In this document: positions 22,292-28,489 of the stretch, in pieces
Position numbering within the stretch: position 1 is the first letter of the stretch
Layout of the letters: every line of letters starts with the position of its first letter
Virus record (IMG/VR): IMGVR_UViG_3300030110_003481
Span: 1 to 28,489 of that record
Source: a virus
Direction: 5' to 3' (one strand)
DNA length: 28,489 bases
Notes under the pieces: generated by a model
Told to the model about the DNA's origin: nothing
The model's input: only the letters and a program-made list of their open reading frames with translations
Database searches by the model: none
Made by a program: the position numbers and the translations under genes

Positions 22292-22866
22292 CCTACTATT
22301 TGTACTTTATATGTATCTAATAACCATTTAACATTTTGAGGCAACTCAGTTGCAATTCTACCTATAACCACACTATTTCTATTTTGATAAAAATTTCCAA
22401 TAGTTAATAGTATTGCTTGTTTTATAATTTCTGGAACATCACTAGCTGAACTTCCATAGCCAACAACATATTCTACTTCAACAGCATCATTTCTTTTTGT
22501 TATATTAGGAAAACTTTGATTATGTGCTAATTGAATTTGTGCTGGTTCGTATTCTAATTGTTTACTATAAACATTTGGCGACAAAGTTTGTAATGTGTTA
22601 TTACTATCATAATATTTTACATGATTAACAGCACTAACTTTACTTTTAAATAAAGTTTCTATTTCTTTAAAACTACTAGCAAATTGTTTAAGAGTTGTGT
22701 TTATAAAAAATCTATTTGTGTACTCTTCGCTTAATTGAGTTGCAGCTTTAATAATAGATGTAATATATGTATCATCAGCACTTGTGTCAACTTTTAAATG
22801 ACTTTTAGCCTCTGTTAAACTTACTGGAAATGTACTTGCCGCTGTATCAACTTGATATGTTTTCAT
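22288..22866 (-). CDS. Head-tail connector protein (gp6-like adaptor)
   Basis: This 192-residue protein is of the gp6/gp15 adaptor type that sits below the portal ring. It has the opening FPVSLTEAKSHLKVDTSADD, followed by YITSIIKAATQLSEEYTNRF with the conserved long helix. A strand-rich middle ends in VEVEYVVGYGSSASDVPEII, and the C-terminal helices QAILLTIGNFYQNRN and LDTYKVQ close it. The 'L-T-E-A-K-x-H-L-x-V-D...D-D-x-Y-I' motif is characteristic. It starts just after the strong hairpin that follows the capsid gene, so it depends on read-through. Confidence 0.88.
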   Translation of the reverse strand: MKTYQVDTAASTFPVSLTEAKSHLKVDTSADDTYITSIIKAATQLSEEYTNRFFINTTLKQFASSFKEIETLFKSKVSAVNHVKYYDSNNTLQTLSPNVYSKQLEYEPAQIQLAHNQSFPNITKRNDAVEVEYVVGYGSSASDVPEIIKQAILLTIGNFYQNRNSVVIGRIATELPQNVKWLLDTYKVQIVG

Positions 22867-22882
22867 ATTATTAAGTTATAAA

Positions 22883-22916
22883 AAAAGGGATGATGGTTAT
22901 TTCCACCACCCCTTTT
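22883..22916 (-). terminator. Strong hairpin terminator/attenuator after the capsid gene
   Basis: On the minus strand AAAAGGGGTGGTGG pairs with CCATCATCCCTTTT over 14 bp (two G-U pairs) around a 6-base loop, followed directly by U residues. It lies 18 bases past the major capsid gene stop and 17 bases before the next start codon. It looks like a full rho-independent terminator in the middle of the structural operon. It probably gives high capsid transcript and reduced downstream expression. Confidence 0.85.
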
Positions 22917-22934
22917 GTTAATTAAGTATTAAAA

Positions 22935-24158
22935 CTAAGCTTTAATGTGTTTGTGGAATGTTGCAGCCTGAGCAGCTTTAGCGTCAACTAAAGAAGTCAT
23001 AACTAATCTTGGCACACCAACCCCAGAATAAGTATATGGATCAAATAACAGGTCAATCCCTCCAAATTGAGCAACATGCACTTTAGAAAAATCTCCAAAT
23101 AATAAAGAACCTTTTCCAGCATCCTGATCGCTAGTCATGTTACCTGAAACAAAACCAAAGTAACCATTTAACCTTTTATCATTATTATCCCAAATAGGAG
23201 AAACATTACTTACTTGCGGTAAAGCTTTCACGCTTCCATAAGCAGATGTATTCATAATGTATGCCATTCTAGCGCCTTCTAATGCAACTTTAGCACCTAA
23301 AGTATCTGTTTCCATTTTAACTATTGCAGCCGCATCTATAGCACCTGTTCCAGATGATGTTGCATCTAAAACCATAGATTCAGGGGCATTAGTTACATCA
23401 GCTTCTCTTAAAAAAGCATCTTCAATAGTTGCAGCTATATTAGCAGACATGTTTCTTTGTAAAGCAGCTTCTAAAGATGCATTTTGCACCATAGACTCTT
23501 GTGAAACATTAACAATAGATATAATTTTTTTCGGGCTTAAAACTAAATTTGTTGTGTTACCTTTACCTTCTGCTTCTGTTCCCCCTGTTTCAGGTTGAAA
23601 TGCAGAAGTAATACCTTGAATAACTGGGAATTTCATGTTTTCTACACCAGAATAAAAATTACATCCTGCACTTGCTAGAACTAAGTTGTTCTCTAATTGG
23701 TCTACAAAAGTCATTGTTCTTACAGAATTTTGGTTTGCAGTATCAACATAATCTTGCGCTCTAGTTAAAACAGAAGATGGTATTGCAATTCCTCTATAAT
23801 TTTGGCCAGTATATCTAGCTTTATCTCTAGCTTCCTGATCCATTTCTTTATAAATACCATTTAATTCACCAGTATAAGCAGCCCTAACAGCACCTTGGAA
23901 AGTAAATTTTTCTAGGTCTTTATCTTTTTTTGTAGCTGTAACCCCAGAAACAACCGCTGCATTACGCTTGATAGTTTCTATTTTTTCAGCTCTTACAATT
24001 TTAGAATCAAGGTTATCAATTTCAGTTAATAACCCATCAACTTGATCGTTTTCTTCAGAGGTTAAATCTCTTTCCTCAGTTGTAGCAACATCCTTAATGT
24101 TTTCCAACTGAGAAATAATATCTGATCTTTCCTCTTTTAAAATAATTGATGTTTTCAT
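22935..24158 (-). CDS. Major capsid protein (HK97 fold)
   Basis: This 407-residue protein forms the head shell. Residues 1 to about 70 form a charged helical delta-domain (IILKEERSDIISQLENIKDV, then EENDQVDGLLTEIDNLDSKI) that serves as internal scaffold and is removed by the protease encoded just upstream. The rest has the HK97 pattern. It includes RGIAIPSSVLTRAQDYVDTA, FPVIQGITSAFQPETGGTEA, KKIISIVNVSQESMVQNAS, then AAIVKMETDTLGAKVALEG, FGFVSGNMTSDQDAGKGSLL and VPRLVMTSLVDAKAAQAATF. It is followed by a terminator hairpin. The ATG at 24158 lies 17 bases after the protease stop. Confidence 0.93.
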   Translation of the reverse strand: MKTSIILKEERSDIISQLENIKDVATTEERDLTSEENDQVDGLLTEIDNLDSKIVRAEKIETIKRNAAVVSGVTATKKDKDLEKFTFQGAVRAAYTGELNGIYKEMDQEARDKARYTGQNYRGIAIPSSVLTRAQDYVDTANQNSVRTMTFVDQLENNLVLASAGCNFYSGVENMKFPVIQGITSAFQPETGGTEAEGKGNTTNLVLSPKKIISIVNVSQESMVQNASLEAALQRNMSANIAATIEDAFLREADVTNAPESMVLDATSSGTGAIDAAAIVKMETDTLGAKVALEGARMAYIMNTSAYGSVKALPQVSNVSPIWDNNDKRLNGYFGFVSGNMTSDQDAGKGSLLFGDFSKVHVAQFGGIDLLFDPYTYSGVGVPRLVMTSLVDAKAAQAATFHKHIKA

Positions 24159-24175
24159 TTTATGATTTTTTTTAT

Positions 24176-24961
24176 TTATTTTCTCTTTTTTAATTCAATA
24201 TTTAATGAGATAAGAGAATTCCTCACTAAATTGTTTTCTTTTTCTTTAATAATTTCTTCTTTAGTTTCATTAACTAAACTATCTTTATATGCTTGCAAAC
24301 CCCTTTTAGCAACTATTAAATCGCTATCTGCTTGATTATAAGCTGGATATGTCACGATTGCTGTATCATATAATCGGTCTATTTTTTTTATAGTTCTTAT
24401 ATTGTTTCCATCTTCATCTGTAGACCAATCATCTTCAGCAACTGTAAACGCAAATGAACTCTGATTAATATCTCCACGCTTCATAGAAATAGCTAAATCT
24501 TTTCCATAAGATGTTTCAGGCATTTCAAATTCGTATTTTAAACCCTTTTCATCAGCTGATAATTTTAATGTGCCAGCCTGATTCCTAGCCAAAATTAAAT
24601 TTGGATCATGATTAATTAAAGCCCTAACATCAGAATTATTTATTAATTCATCTGTGAAAGCACCTCTTTCTATAAATTCATAAAACCCCCCTAAGTTATT
24701 ACTTCTCGAGTCATAAACACTTGCATAGCCAACAACAACATCTTTACCATCTTCTGTTGAATCTACTCTTGTTTCTACATTAAATATTCTTTTTTCCATA
24801 TTATTATTATTTTTTTTATTTTCTAATTGAGTATTGCATATTGCTAACCTTTGTTTTTCATCATTATATTCCTCAACCATAATATCATCTGACATACACC
24901 TGTCAATAAAATCTTTATTGTTTTCATCTTTATTAGGAGTTGGTATCGGCATCTTCTCCAA
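24176..24961 (-). CDS. Prohead protease (HK97 type, peptidase S78)
   Basis: The protein has 261 residues. The core, from about residue 55, includes RIFNVETRVDST, VVVGYASVYDSRSNNLGGFY, ERGAFTDEL and the catalytic-type His118 in RALINHDPNLILARNQAGTL. The catalytic Ser candidate is Ser168/169 in MKRGDINQSSFAF, followed by LYDTAIVTYPAYNQAD. It cleaves capsid delta-domains during head maturation. Residues 10-46 (KDFIDRCMSDDIMVEEYNDE then KQRLAIC) form an extra N-terminal module with the F-x-x-R-C-M...Q-R-x-A-I-C pattern found at the start of some phage proteases. It is joined by an Asn-rich linker. A second in-frame ATG at 24799 would give the core alone. The start overlaps the portal gene by 29 bases. 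Confidence 0.88.
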   Translation of the reverse strand: MEKMPIPTPNKDENNKDFIDRCMSDDIMVEEYNDEKQRLAICNTQLENKKNNNNMEKRIFNVETRVDSTEDGKDVVVGYASVYDSRSNNLGGFYEFIERGAFTDELINNSDVRALINHDPNLILARNQAGTLKLSADEKGLKYEFEMPETSYGKDLAISMKRGDINQSSFAFTVAEDDWSTDEDGNNIRTIKKIDRLYDTAIVTYPAYNQADSDLIVAKRGLQAYKDSLVNETKEEIIKEKENNLVRNSLISLNIELKKRK

Positions 24962-26123
24962 TTTTTTCTATTGTAGTCATATTCATTTGCATAAAATGTT
25001 TATCACCACCTTCTATAGAGTTCATATTTTCTTTTTGTCTAACTTCATTTATAGACATATAACCATTTGTAATTGCTGCTTTATAAGCTTCTGTTCTAGA
25101 TTTTACGTCACCTCTTAATAAACCATTAACATTAAATTCAACAAATGTTTTTCCTAATTGATTAGTTCTAAATAATTTCAGGTTTATTTCTTCTTCTATT
25201 CTAGTAATGTATGGCATCAAAGTATAAGTAACAAATTCTTGGCTTTGCATTTCGATGTTATTAAAACTAGATTTAGTTAAATCTTTTAACATGTGTGGAG
25301 GGCAATTAAAGATTCTAGCTACTTCTTCAATGCTAAATTGCCTACTACTTAAAAATTGAGCTTGTTCTGGGCTTATTGAAATAGGTTTAAATGTTAAGCC
25401 TTCTTCTAAAACTATTGTTGAATTACTATTTTTTAACTTACTATAATTATTGTTAAAGCTACTTTTTAAACGTTCTAAAGCTGTATCACTTAATGCCCTA
25501 TCAGTTTGCAAAATAGAACTTGGTTTTGCCCCATTACTAAAAAAAGTTGCCCCAAATTGTTCAAGGCTTAAACTCCAATTTAAAGCTTTAGCACATTGGT
25601 CAATCGGGCTTAAACCATTAACACCATCATCAGTTAATGTTTTAAAATGTAAAATATCAGATGCATCTAATACACCAGAATTATCTACTTGATAAAACAA
25701 CTCATTATCTTTAACAACAATAGTTACATCTGTTGGGTCAACACACAATAATTGTATAGGTGTTCCAGAATTATTTCTTATTATTTTTGCATAAGCATTA
25801 CCATTAGTACAAATGCATAACATTATGTATTCAAAAAAAGTTATTTTATTTTGATAATAATTAGGCTTATATTTTAGTAAATTGTATATTGGGTTTTTTT
25901 TATCTTCTAATTTATCACCATTAATTTGTTTAGTGTAAACCGATATAGGCAATGATGATACTGATTCTGCTAACAATCTTATAGCACACCAAACAGCTGT
26001 GAGTGTTAATGCTTTATCTGTATCAAAAACATTTGCTTGCGGAAATATAGAATTTAAAGATAAATCTCTTTTTTGTGTTTTAGCAGGAATGAAAACGTTT
26101 GTGATTCTCTCTAATAAAGTCAA
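24933..26123 (-). CDS. Portal protein (HK97 family)
   Basis: This protein forms the dodecameric DNA channel of the head. Recognisable parts include ALTLTAVWCAIRLLAESVSS, the family hallmark after the N-terminal arm. LPISVYTKQINGDK, FEYIMLCICTNGNAYAKIIR, DILHFKTLTDDGVNGLSPID, FSIEEVARIFNCPPHMLKDL and a C-terminal region with RGDVKSRTEAYKAAITNGYM follow. No ATG exists before the conserved part. The frame is open to TTG codons at 26153 and 26123, with in-frame stops beyond. The TTG at 26123 gives MTLLERITNVF, which matches the usual portal start (396 residues), and is preferred. Use of 26153 would add 10 residues. It lies between the large terminase and the protease. Confidence 0.9.
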   Translation of the reverse strand: MTLLERITNVFIPAKTQKRDLSLNSIFPQANVFDTDKALTLTAVWCAIRLLAESVSSLPISVYTKQINGDKLEDKKNPIYNLLKYKPNYYQNKITFFEYIMLCICTNGNAYAKIIRNNSGTPIQLLCVDPTDVTIVVKDNELFYQVDNSGVLDASDILHFKTLTDDGVNGLSPIDQCAKALNWSLSLEQFGATFFSNGAKPSSILQTDRALSDTALERLKSSFNNNYSKLKNSNSTIVLEEGLTFKPISISPEQAQFLSSRQFSIEEVARIFNCPPHMLKDLTKSSFNNIEMQSQEFVTYTLMPYITRIEEEINLKLFRTNQLGKTFVEFNVNGLLRGDVKSRTEAYKAAITNGYMSINEVRQKENMNSIEGGDKHFMQMNMTTIEKIGEDADTNS

Positions 26124-26201
26124 TGTGAAATAATTATTTTCACAATAATACAATGCAATTTTTTTTTAAAAAAACAAACTAACTATTATTTTTTAACATT
26201 A

Positions 26202-27746
26202 TTATAATACTAAAATATCTCTATTGTCATACACACTATCACCATTTTCAGTTGTTAAATAACAACCTAAAGCCATTACTAATGCTATTATTGGGTCAAC
26301 TTTTTCTGTGCTTTTATTTTTTGCTATCTTAATATTTCCAGCAGGATCTTCTTGTAAAGCTACATTACTTATACACCAATTCATACAAGGGTTGTTGTTA
26401 TGTATAATATTTTTAGCAAGTATTTCAGCTTCTAAAGTTTTTGTCGGCATACTCATGCTAACAAAACCTTGTCCAAATGGATCTAAATTAGCACCATCAT
26501 TTTGTAAATCAATTACTATTTGGCTTGCATTCCACCTGTCATAACATATACTTTGTATCCTATATTTTTTACTAAGTTCATTTATTTTTGCCCTTATAAA
26601 ATTATAATCAGCAACATCTCCATTTGTTCCATAAACATGGCCATCTCTTAGCCATGCAACATAATCAACACCATCTCGTTCACTACGTTTTTTAGCATTT
26701 TCTTCTGGAATAAATATATAAGGAATAAAAACAAATTTACTATCAACATTAAATAATAAAACAAAAGCAGTCAGGTCTCTTGTACTTGCTAAATCTAATC
26801 CACCCCAACATTCCTTGCCTTCAAGTGTTTTGTAATCAAATTTTTGATAACATGCATTCCACTCGCCAGAGGTTAACCATGCGCTATGAGAATCCGTCCA
26901 TTGATTTAACATTAACCTACGAAAAGTATTTTGATACGATGGCACATCAATAGCCCTTTGGCTTTCTCTCTGCATGTATTCTTTTTTTAAACTAATACCA
27001 TAATTTGGGTTTGCTTTTTTCCATGTAGATTCTAAGGTAATGTCATCATCATTTTGTGCTTCATAAATTACTGCATAAAAACTTTCATCTTTAATTGTTT
27101 TGTCTACAACTTTTTTTGCATAAGAATATATCTCATAACAAATACTTTGTTTATCATAACCAGCTGTGGTTATAGCTATTGTTAAGGGTTGCCTTCTACT
27201 ACCTGTAGAGGTTGTTAGTGTATCCCATAAATCTCTATTTGGTTGTGTATGTAACTCGTCAAATAAAATGCAATTGGCATTGAAGCCATGTTTAGTATTT
27301 GCATCAGCACTTATAGCTTGATAAAAATTTCCTTTACTTTCATTGACTATTGAATTCCTATATGCTTTGCCCCTTTGCGTAAGTTCTTCGTTTTGCAATA
27401 ACATGCCTTTTGCAATTTCAAATACAATACCAGCTTGAGCCCTATCGCCAGCTGCACTATATACTTCGCTTCCTCTTTCCTCATCTGCAAACAACATATA
27501 TAAACCAATTGCAGCACATAGTGTACTCTTTCCATTCTTTCTTGGAACCTCTATAAAAACAGTACGATATTTTCTTAAATTAGTTTTTTTATTTTTCCAA
27601 CCAAAAATATCACCAACAATTTTGCTTTGCCATTTTTCTAATTTTAAAGGCTGGCCAGTCAGCTCACCTTTTGTATGTGTTACAAACGTTTCTATAAACC
27701 CAATACATTTTTCTGCAGCTTTTTTATCAAAATAATATTTACTCAA
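26202..27746 (-). CDS. Large terminase subunit (TerL)
   Basis: This 514-residue protein packages DNA into the prohead. The ATPase part has Walker A VPRKNGKST (67-75), Walker B CILFDELHT (159-167) and the coupling segment TTSTGSRRQPLTIAITTAGY (178-197). The nuclease part has WGGLDLASTRDLTAF with Asp318, YDRW with Asp403, and a C-terminal STEKVDPIIALVMAL with Asp484. All are in the order of RNase H-like terminase nucleases. The start is TTG at 27746, overlapping the stop of the small subunit. The next ATG would remove the N-terminal domain and the Walker A motif, so TTG is required. The type is that associated with P27-like small subunits and HK97 heads. Confidence 0.95.
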   Translation of the reverse strand: MSKYYFDKKAAEKCIGFIETFVTHTKGELTGQPLKLEKWQSKIVGDIFGWKNKKTNLRKYRTVFIEVPRKNGKSTLCAAIGLYMLFADEERGSEVYSAAGDRAQAGIVFEIAKGMLLQNEELTQRGKAYRNSIVNESKGNFYQAISADANTKHGFNANCILFDELHTQPNRDLWDTLTTSTGSRRQPLTIAITTAGYDKQSICYEIYSYAKKVVDKTIKDESFYAVIYEAQNDDDITLESTWKKANPNYGISLKKEYMQRESQRAIDVPSYQNTFRRLMLNQWTDSHSAWLTSGEWNACYQKFDYKTLEGKECWGGLDLASTRDLTAFVLLFNVDSKFVFIPYIFIPEENAKKRSERDGVDYVAWLRDGHVYGTNGDVADYNFIRAKINELSKKYRIQSICYDRWNASQIVIDLQNDGANLDPFGQGFVSMSMPTKTLEAEILAKNIIHNNNPCMNWCISNVALQEDPAGNIKIAKNKSTEKVDPIIALVMALGCYLTTENGDSVYDNRDILVL

Positions 27747-28215
27747 AGTAATTGTTTATTTGTGTGTTGTTATTAGTTACTGGTGCTGATATATTTGCCC
27801 TAGCACTTGGTGTAATGCCAAAATTTGCTGCAATTTTTAAAGCATTATTTAAAGCATCGTTTTTCATTTTAACAAATGGCTTTGCTTGAGTTCTAACAAT
27901 ATCACCATTGGTGTTTTTAAATGTATCTACCCTACCAGTTTTTTTTAATTCAGTTTCACATTCTATGTAAGTTGCCATTTCATTACAATAGGCTAAAATT
28001 AAACTCAAGTCAACATGGTGTAACATTTTTAAATTAAATAATTGACTTGTAATTTTATACCATTCTACAACACCTATTTCAGATAATAACTCTGGGGGTT
28101 CAGGCAATTGTAAAACTAAATCAGCTGTCATTTCATTAACTACTACCCTATCAGGCCTAGCTGTTCCTTGCATTTCTTTTAATATTGTCGGTGTTTTTTT
28201 CCTCCCTCTAGCCAT
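27739..28215 (-). CDS. Small terminase subunit (P27 family)
   Basis: This 158-residue protein of the P27 type recognises the packaging site. It starts MARGRKKTPTILKEMQGTAR, with the common R-G-R-K-x-T/K-P...G-x-x-R-P opening. A helical part follows with PEPPELLSEIGVVEWYKITS, HHVDLSLILAYCNEMATYIE and QAKPFVKMKNDALNNALKIA. The usual F-G-x-T-P-S-A-R motif (FGITPSARANI) comes near the end, then an Asn-rich tail. The TAA overlaps the TTG of the large subunit. Its ATG overlaps the zinc-ribbon stop by one base. Confidence 0.92.
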   Translation of the reverse strand: MARGRKKTPTILKEMQGTARPDRVVVNEMTADLVLQLPEPPELLSEIGVVEWYKITSQLFNLKMLHHVDLSLILAYCNEMATYIECETELKKTGRVDTFKNTNGDIVRTQAKPFVKMKNDALNNALKIAANFGITPSARANISAPVTNNNTQINNYFE

Positions 28216-28403
28216 TATTTTTTCAAAGTTGGCTCTGTTCTAATAAGATAAGGTATGCTAAATTCTTTTTGTACTTCTTGCATATAATCTCCACAATTTT
28301 TGCATTCACTATTTTTAGTAACAACTTTGGATTCAACAATTTGTAAAATAGCTTTTTCTAATTTTTTTTCTGTTTTGCATTTTTTACAATAAAATATAAA
28401 CAT
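28215..28403 (-). CDS. Small zinc-ribbon protein upstream of the terminase genes
   Basis: This is a 62-residue protein with two CxxC pairs: YCKKCKTEKKLEK at the start and SECKNCGDYMQEVQ after 24 residues. This is the layout of a rubredoxin-like zinc ribbon. The tail IPYLIRTEPTLKK is basic. It is the first gene of the late operon and sits directly before the small terminase, a place where small metal-binding proteins occur in several phages. Function is unknown; possible roles are late transcription control or DNA packaging. The ATG at 28403 follows an A/T-rich leader of 86 bases to the window end. Confidence 0.7.
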   Translation of the reverse strand: MFIFYCKKCKTEKKLEKAILQIVESKVVTKNSECKNCGDYMQEVQKEFSIPYLIRTEPTLKK

Positions 28404-28455
28404 AGTTTTTTGGTTTTAGTTTGAACTTAAACTGTTATGTTATTGATATAATACC

Positions 28456-28486
28456 TAAAGCTATAATTTTGACATTGTAAACACAA
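28456..28486 (-). promoter_or_regulatory. Candidate Bacteroidetes-type promoter of the late operon
   Basis: On the minus strand TTG (28484-28486) is followed after 20 bases by TAGCTTTA (28456-28463). This fits the Bacteroidetes consensus TTG-N17-23-TAnnTTTG with one mismatch at the last base. It lies about 53 bases upstream of the zinc-ribbon ATG, at the head of the structural operon where a promoter is expected. The -33 element lies within 6 bases of the window end. Matches of this length occur by chance in AT-rich DNA, so support is moderate. Confidence 0.45.
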
Positions 28487-28489
28487 ATC

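Noticed and set aside
27347-27535. 62-codon minus-strand frame inside the large terminase gene
   Set aside because: Out-of-frame shadow of a confident gene; cysteine-rich composition has no ordered motif.
1-28489. Terminal direct repeats between the window ends
   Set aside because: The first and last roughly 60 bases show no shared block beyond short AT-rich words, so neither a terminal repeat nor an assembly overlap is visible.

Overview
The window is phage DNA, very probably a siphovirus that infects a Bacteroidetes (flavobacterial) host. The sequence is strongly AT-rich. Every convincing gene lies on the minus strand, and genes overlap by a few bases or are separated by a few bases. Gene starts are preceded by A/T-rich tracts rather than GGAGG-type Shine-Dalgarno sites, as is usual in Bacteroidetes. 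The homologues I recognise (HTH_39-like protein, DnaA-domain-IV-like protein, HK97-type head genes, P27-type small terminase) fit such phages. No host chromosomal gene, tRNA, integrase, transposase or CRISPR array was seen.

Read in the direction of transcription (from 28489 down to 1), the late module comes first. It holds a candidate Bacteroidetes-type promoter (28456-28486), a zinc-ribbon protein, small and large terminase, portal, prohead protease, major capsid protein, a strong hairpin terminator/attenuator (22883-22916), head-tail connector, head closure, HK97-gp10-like protein, DUF3168 tail completion protein, a small protein, and the major tail protein. After an imperfect hairpin come the two tail assembly chaperone frames joined by a programmed -1 frameshift, then the tape measure protein and a 2707-residue tail tip/fibre protein. 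The fibre protein carries about 17 GIGTTSP-type repeats. The lysis region follows, with a small protein of a marine-phage family, a 53-residue membrane protein, a holin-like protein, two short ORFs and an M15-type endolysin. A metallophosphoesterase and a strong rho-independent terminator (6769-6797) close the module.

The second (probably early) module runs from 6673 to 47 as one chain of overlapping genes: a small membrane protein, a possible recombination protein, a DnaA-domain-IV-like protein, an HTH protein, and a small unknown. Next are a TET/JBP-family 2-oxoglutarate/Fe(II) dioxygenase and a TET-associated glycosyltransferase, overlapping by 4 bp. Then come a winged-helix replication protein, several unknowns, a NinB-like protein, a VRR-NUC nuclease, an HNH-like zinc protein, a typical phage HNH endonuclease and a DUF3310 protein. 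The dioxygenase-glycosyltransferase pair is the most notable system. It predicts that the phage oxidises the methyl group of a 5-methylpyrimidine in its DNA and then adds a sugar. No cytosine methyltransferase is visible, so thymine is a live candidate substrate.

If the two ends of the window are joined, the HNH endonuclease lies just upstream of the small terminase, the normal order in cos-packaging phages. The window may therefore be a complete genome of about 28.5 kb written in reverse orientation, but no terminal overlap is visible to prove this. No DNA polymerase, primase or helicase is recognisable, so replication would depend on the host.
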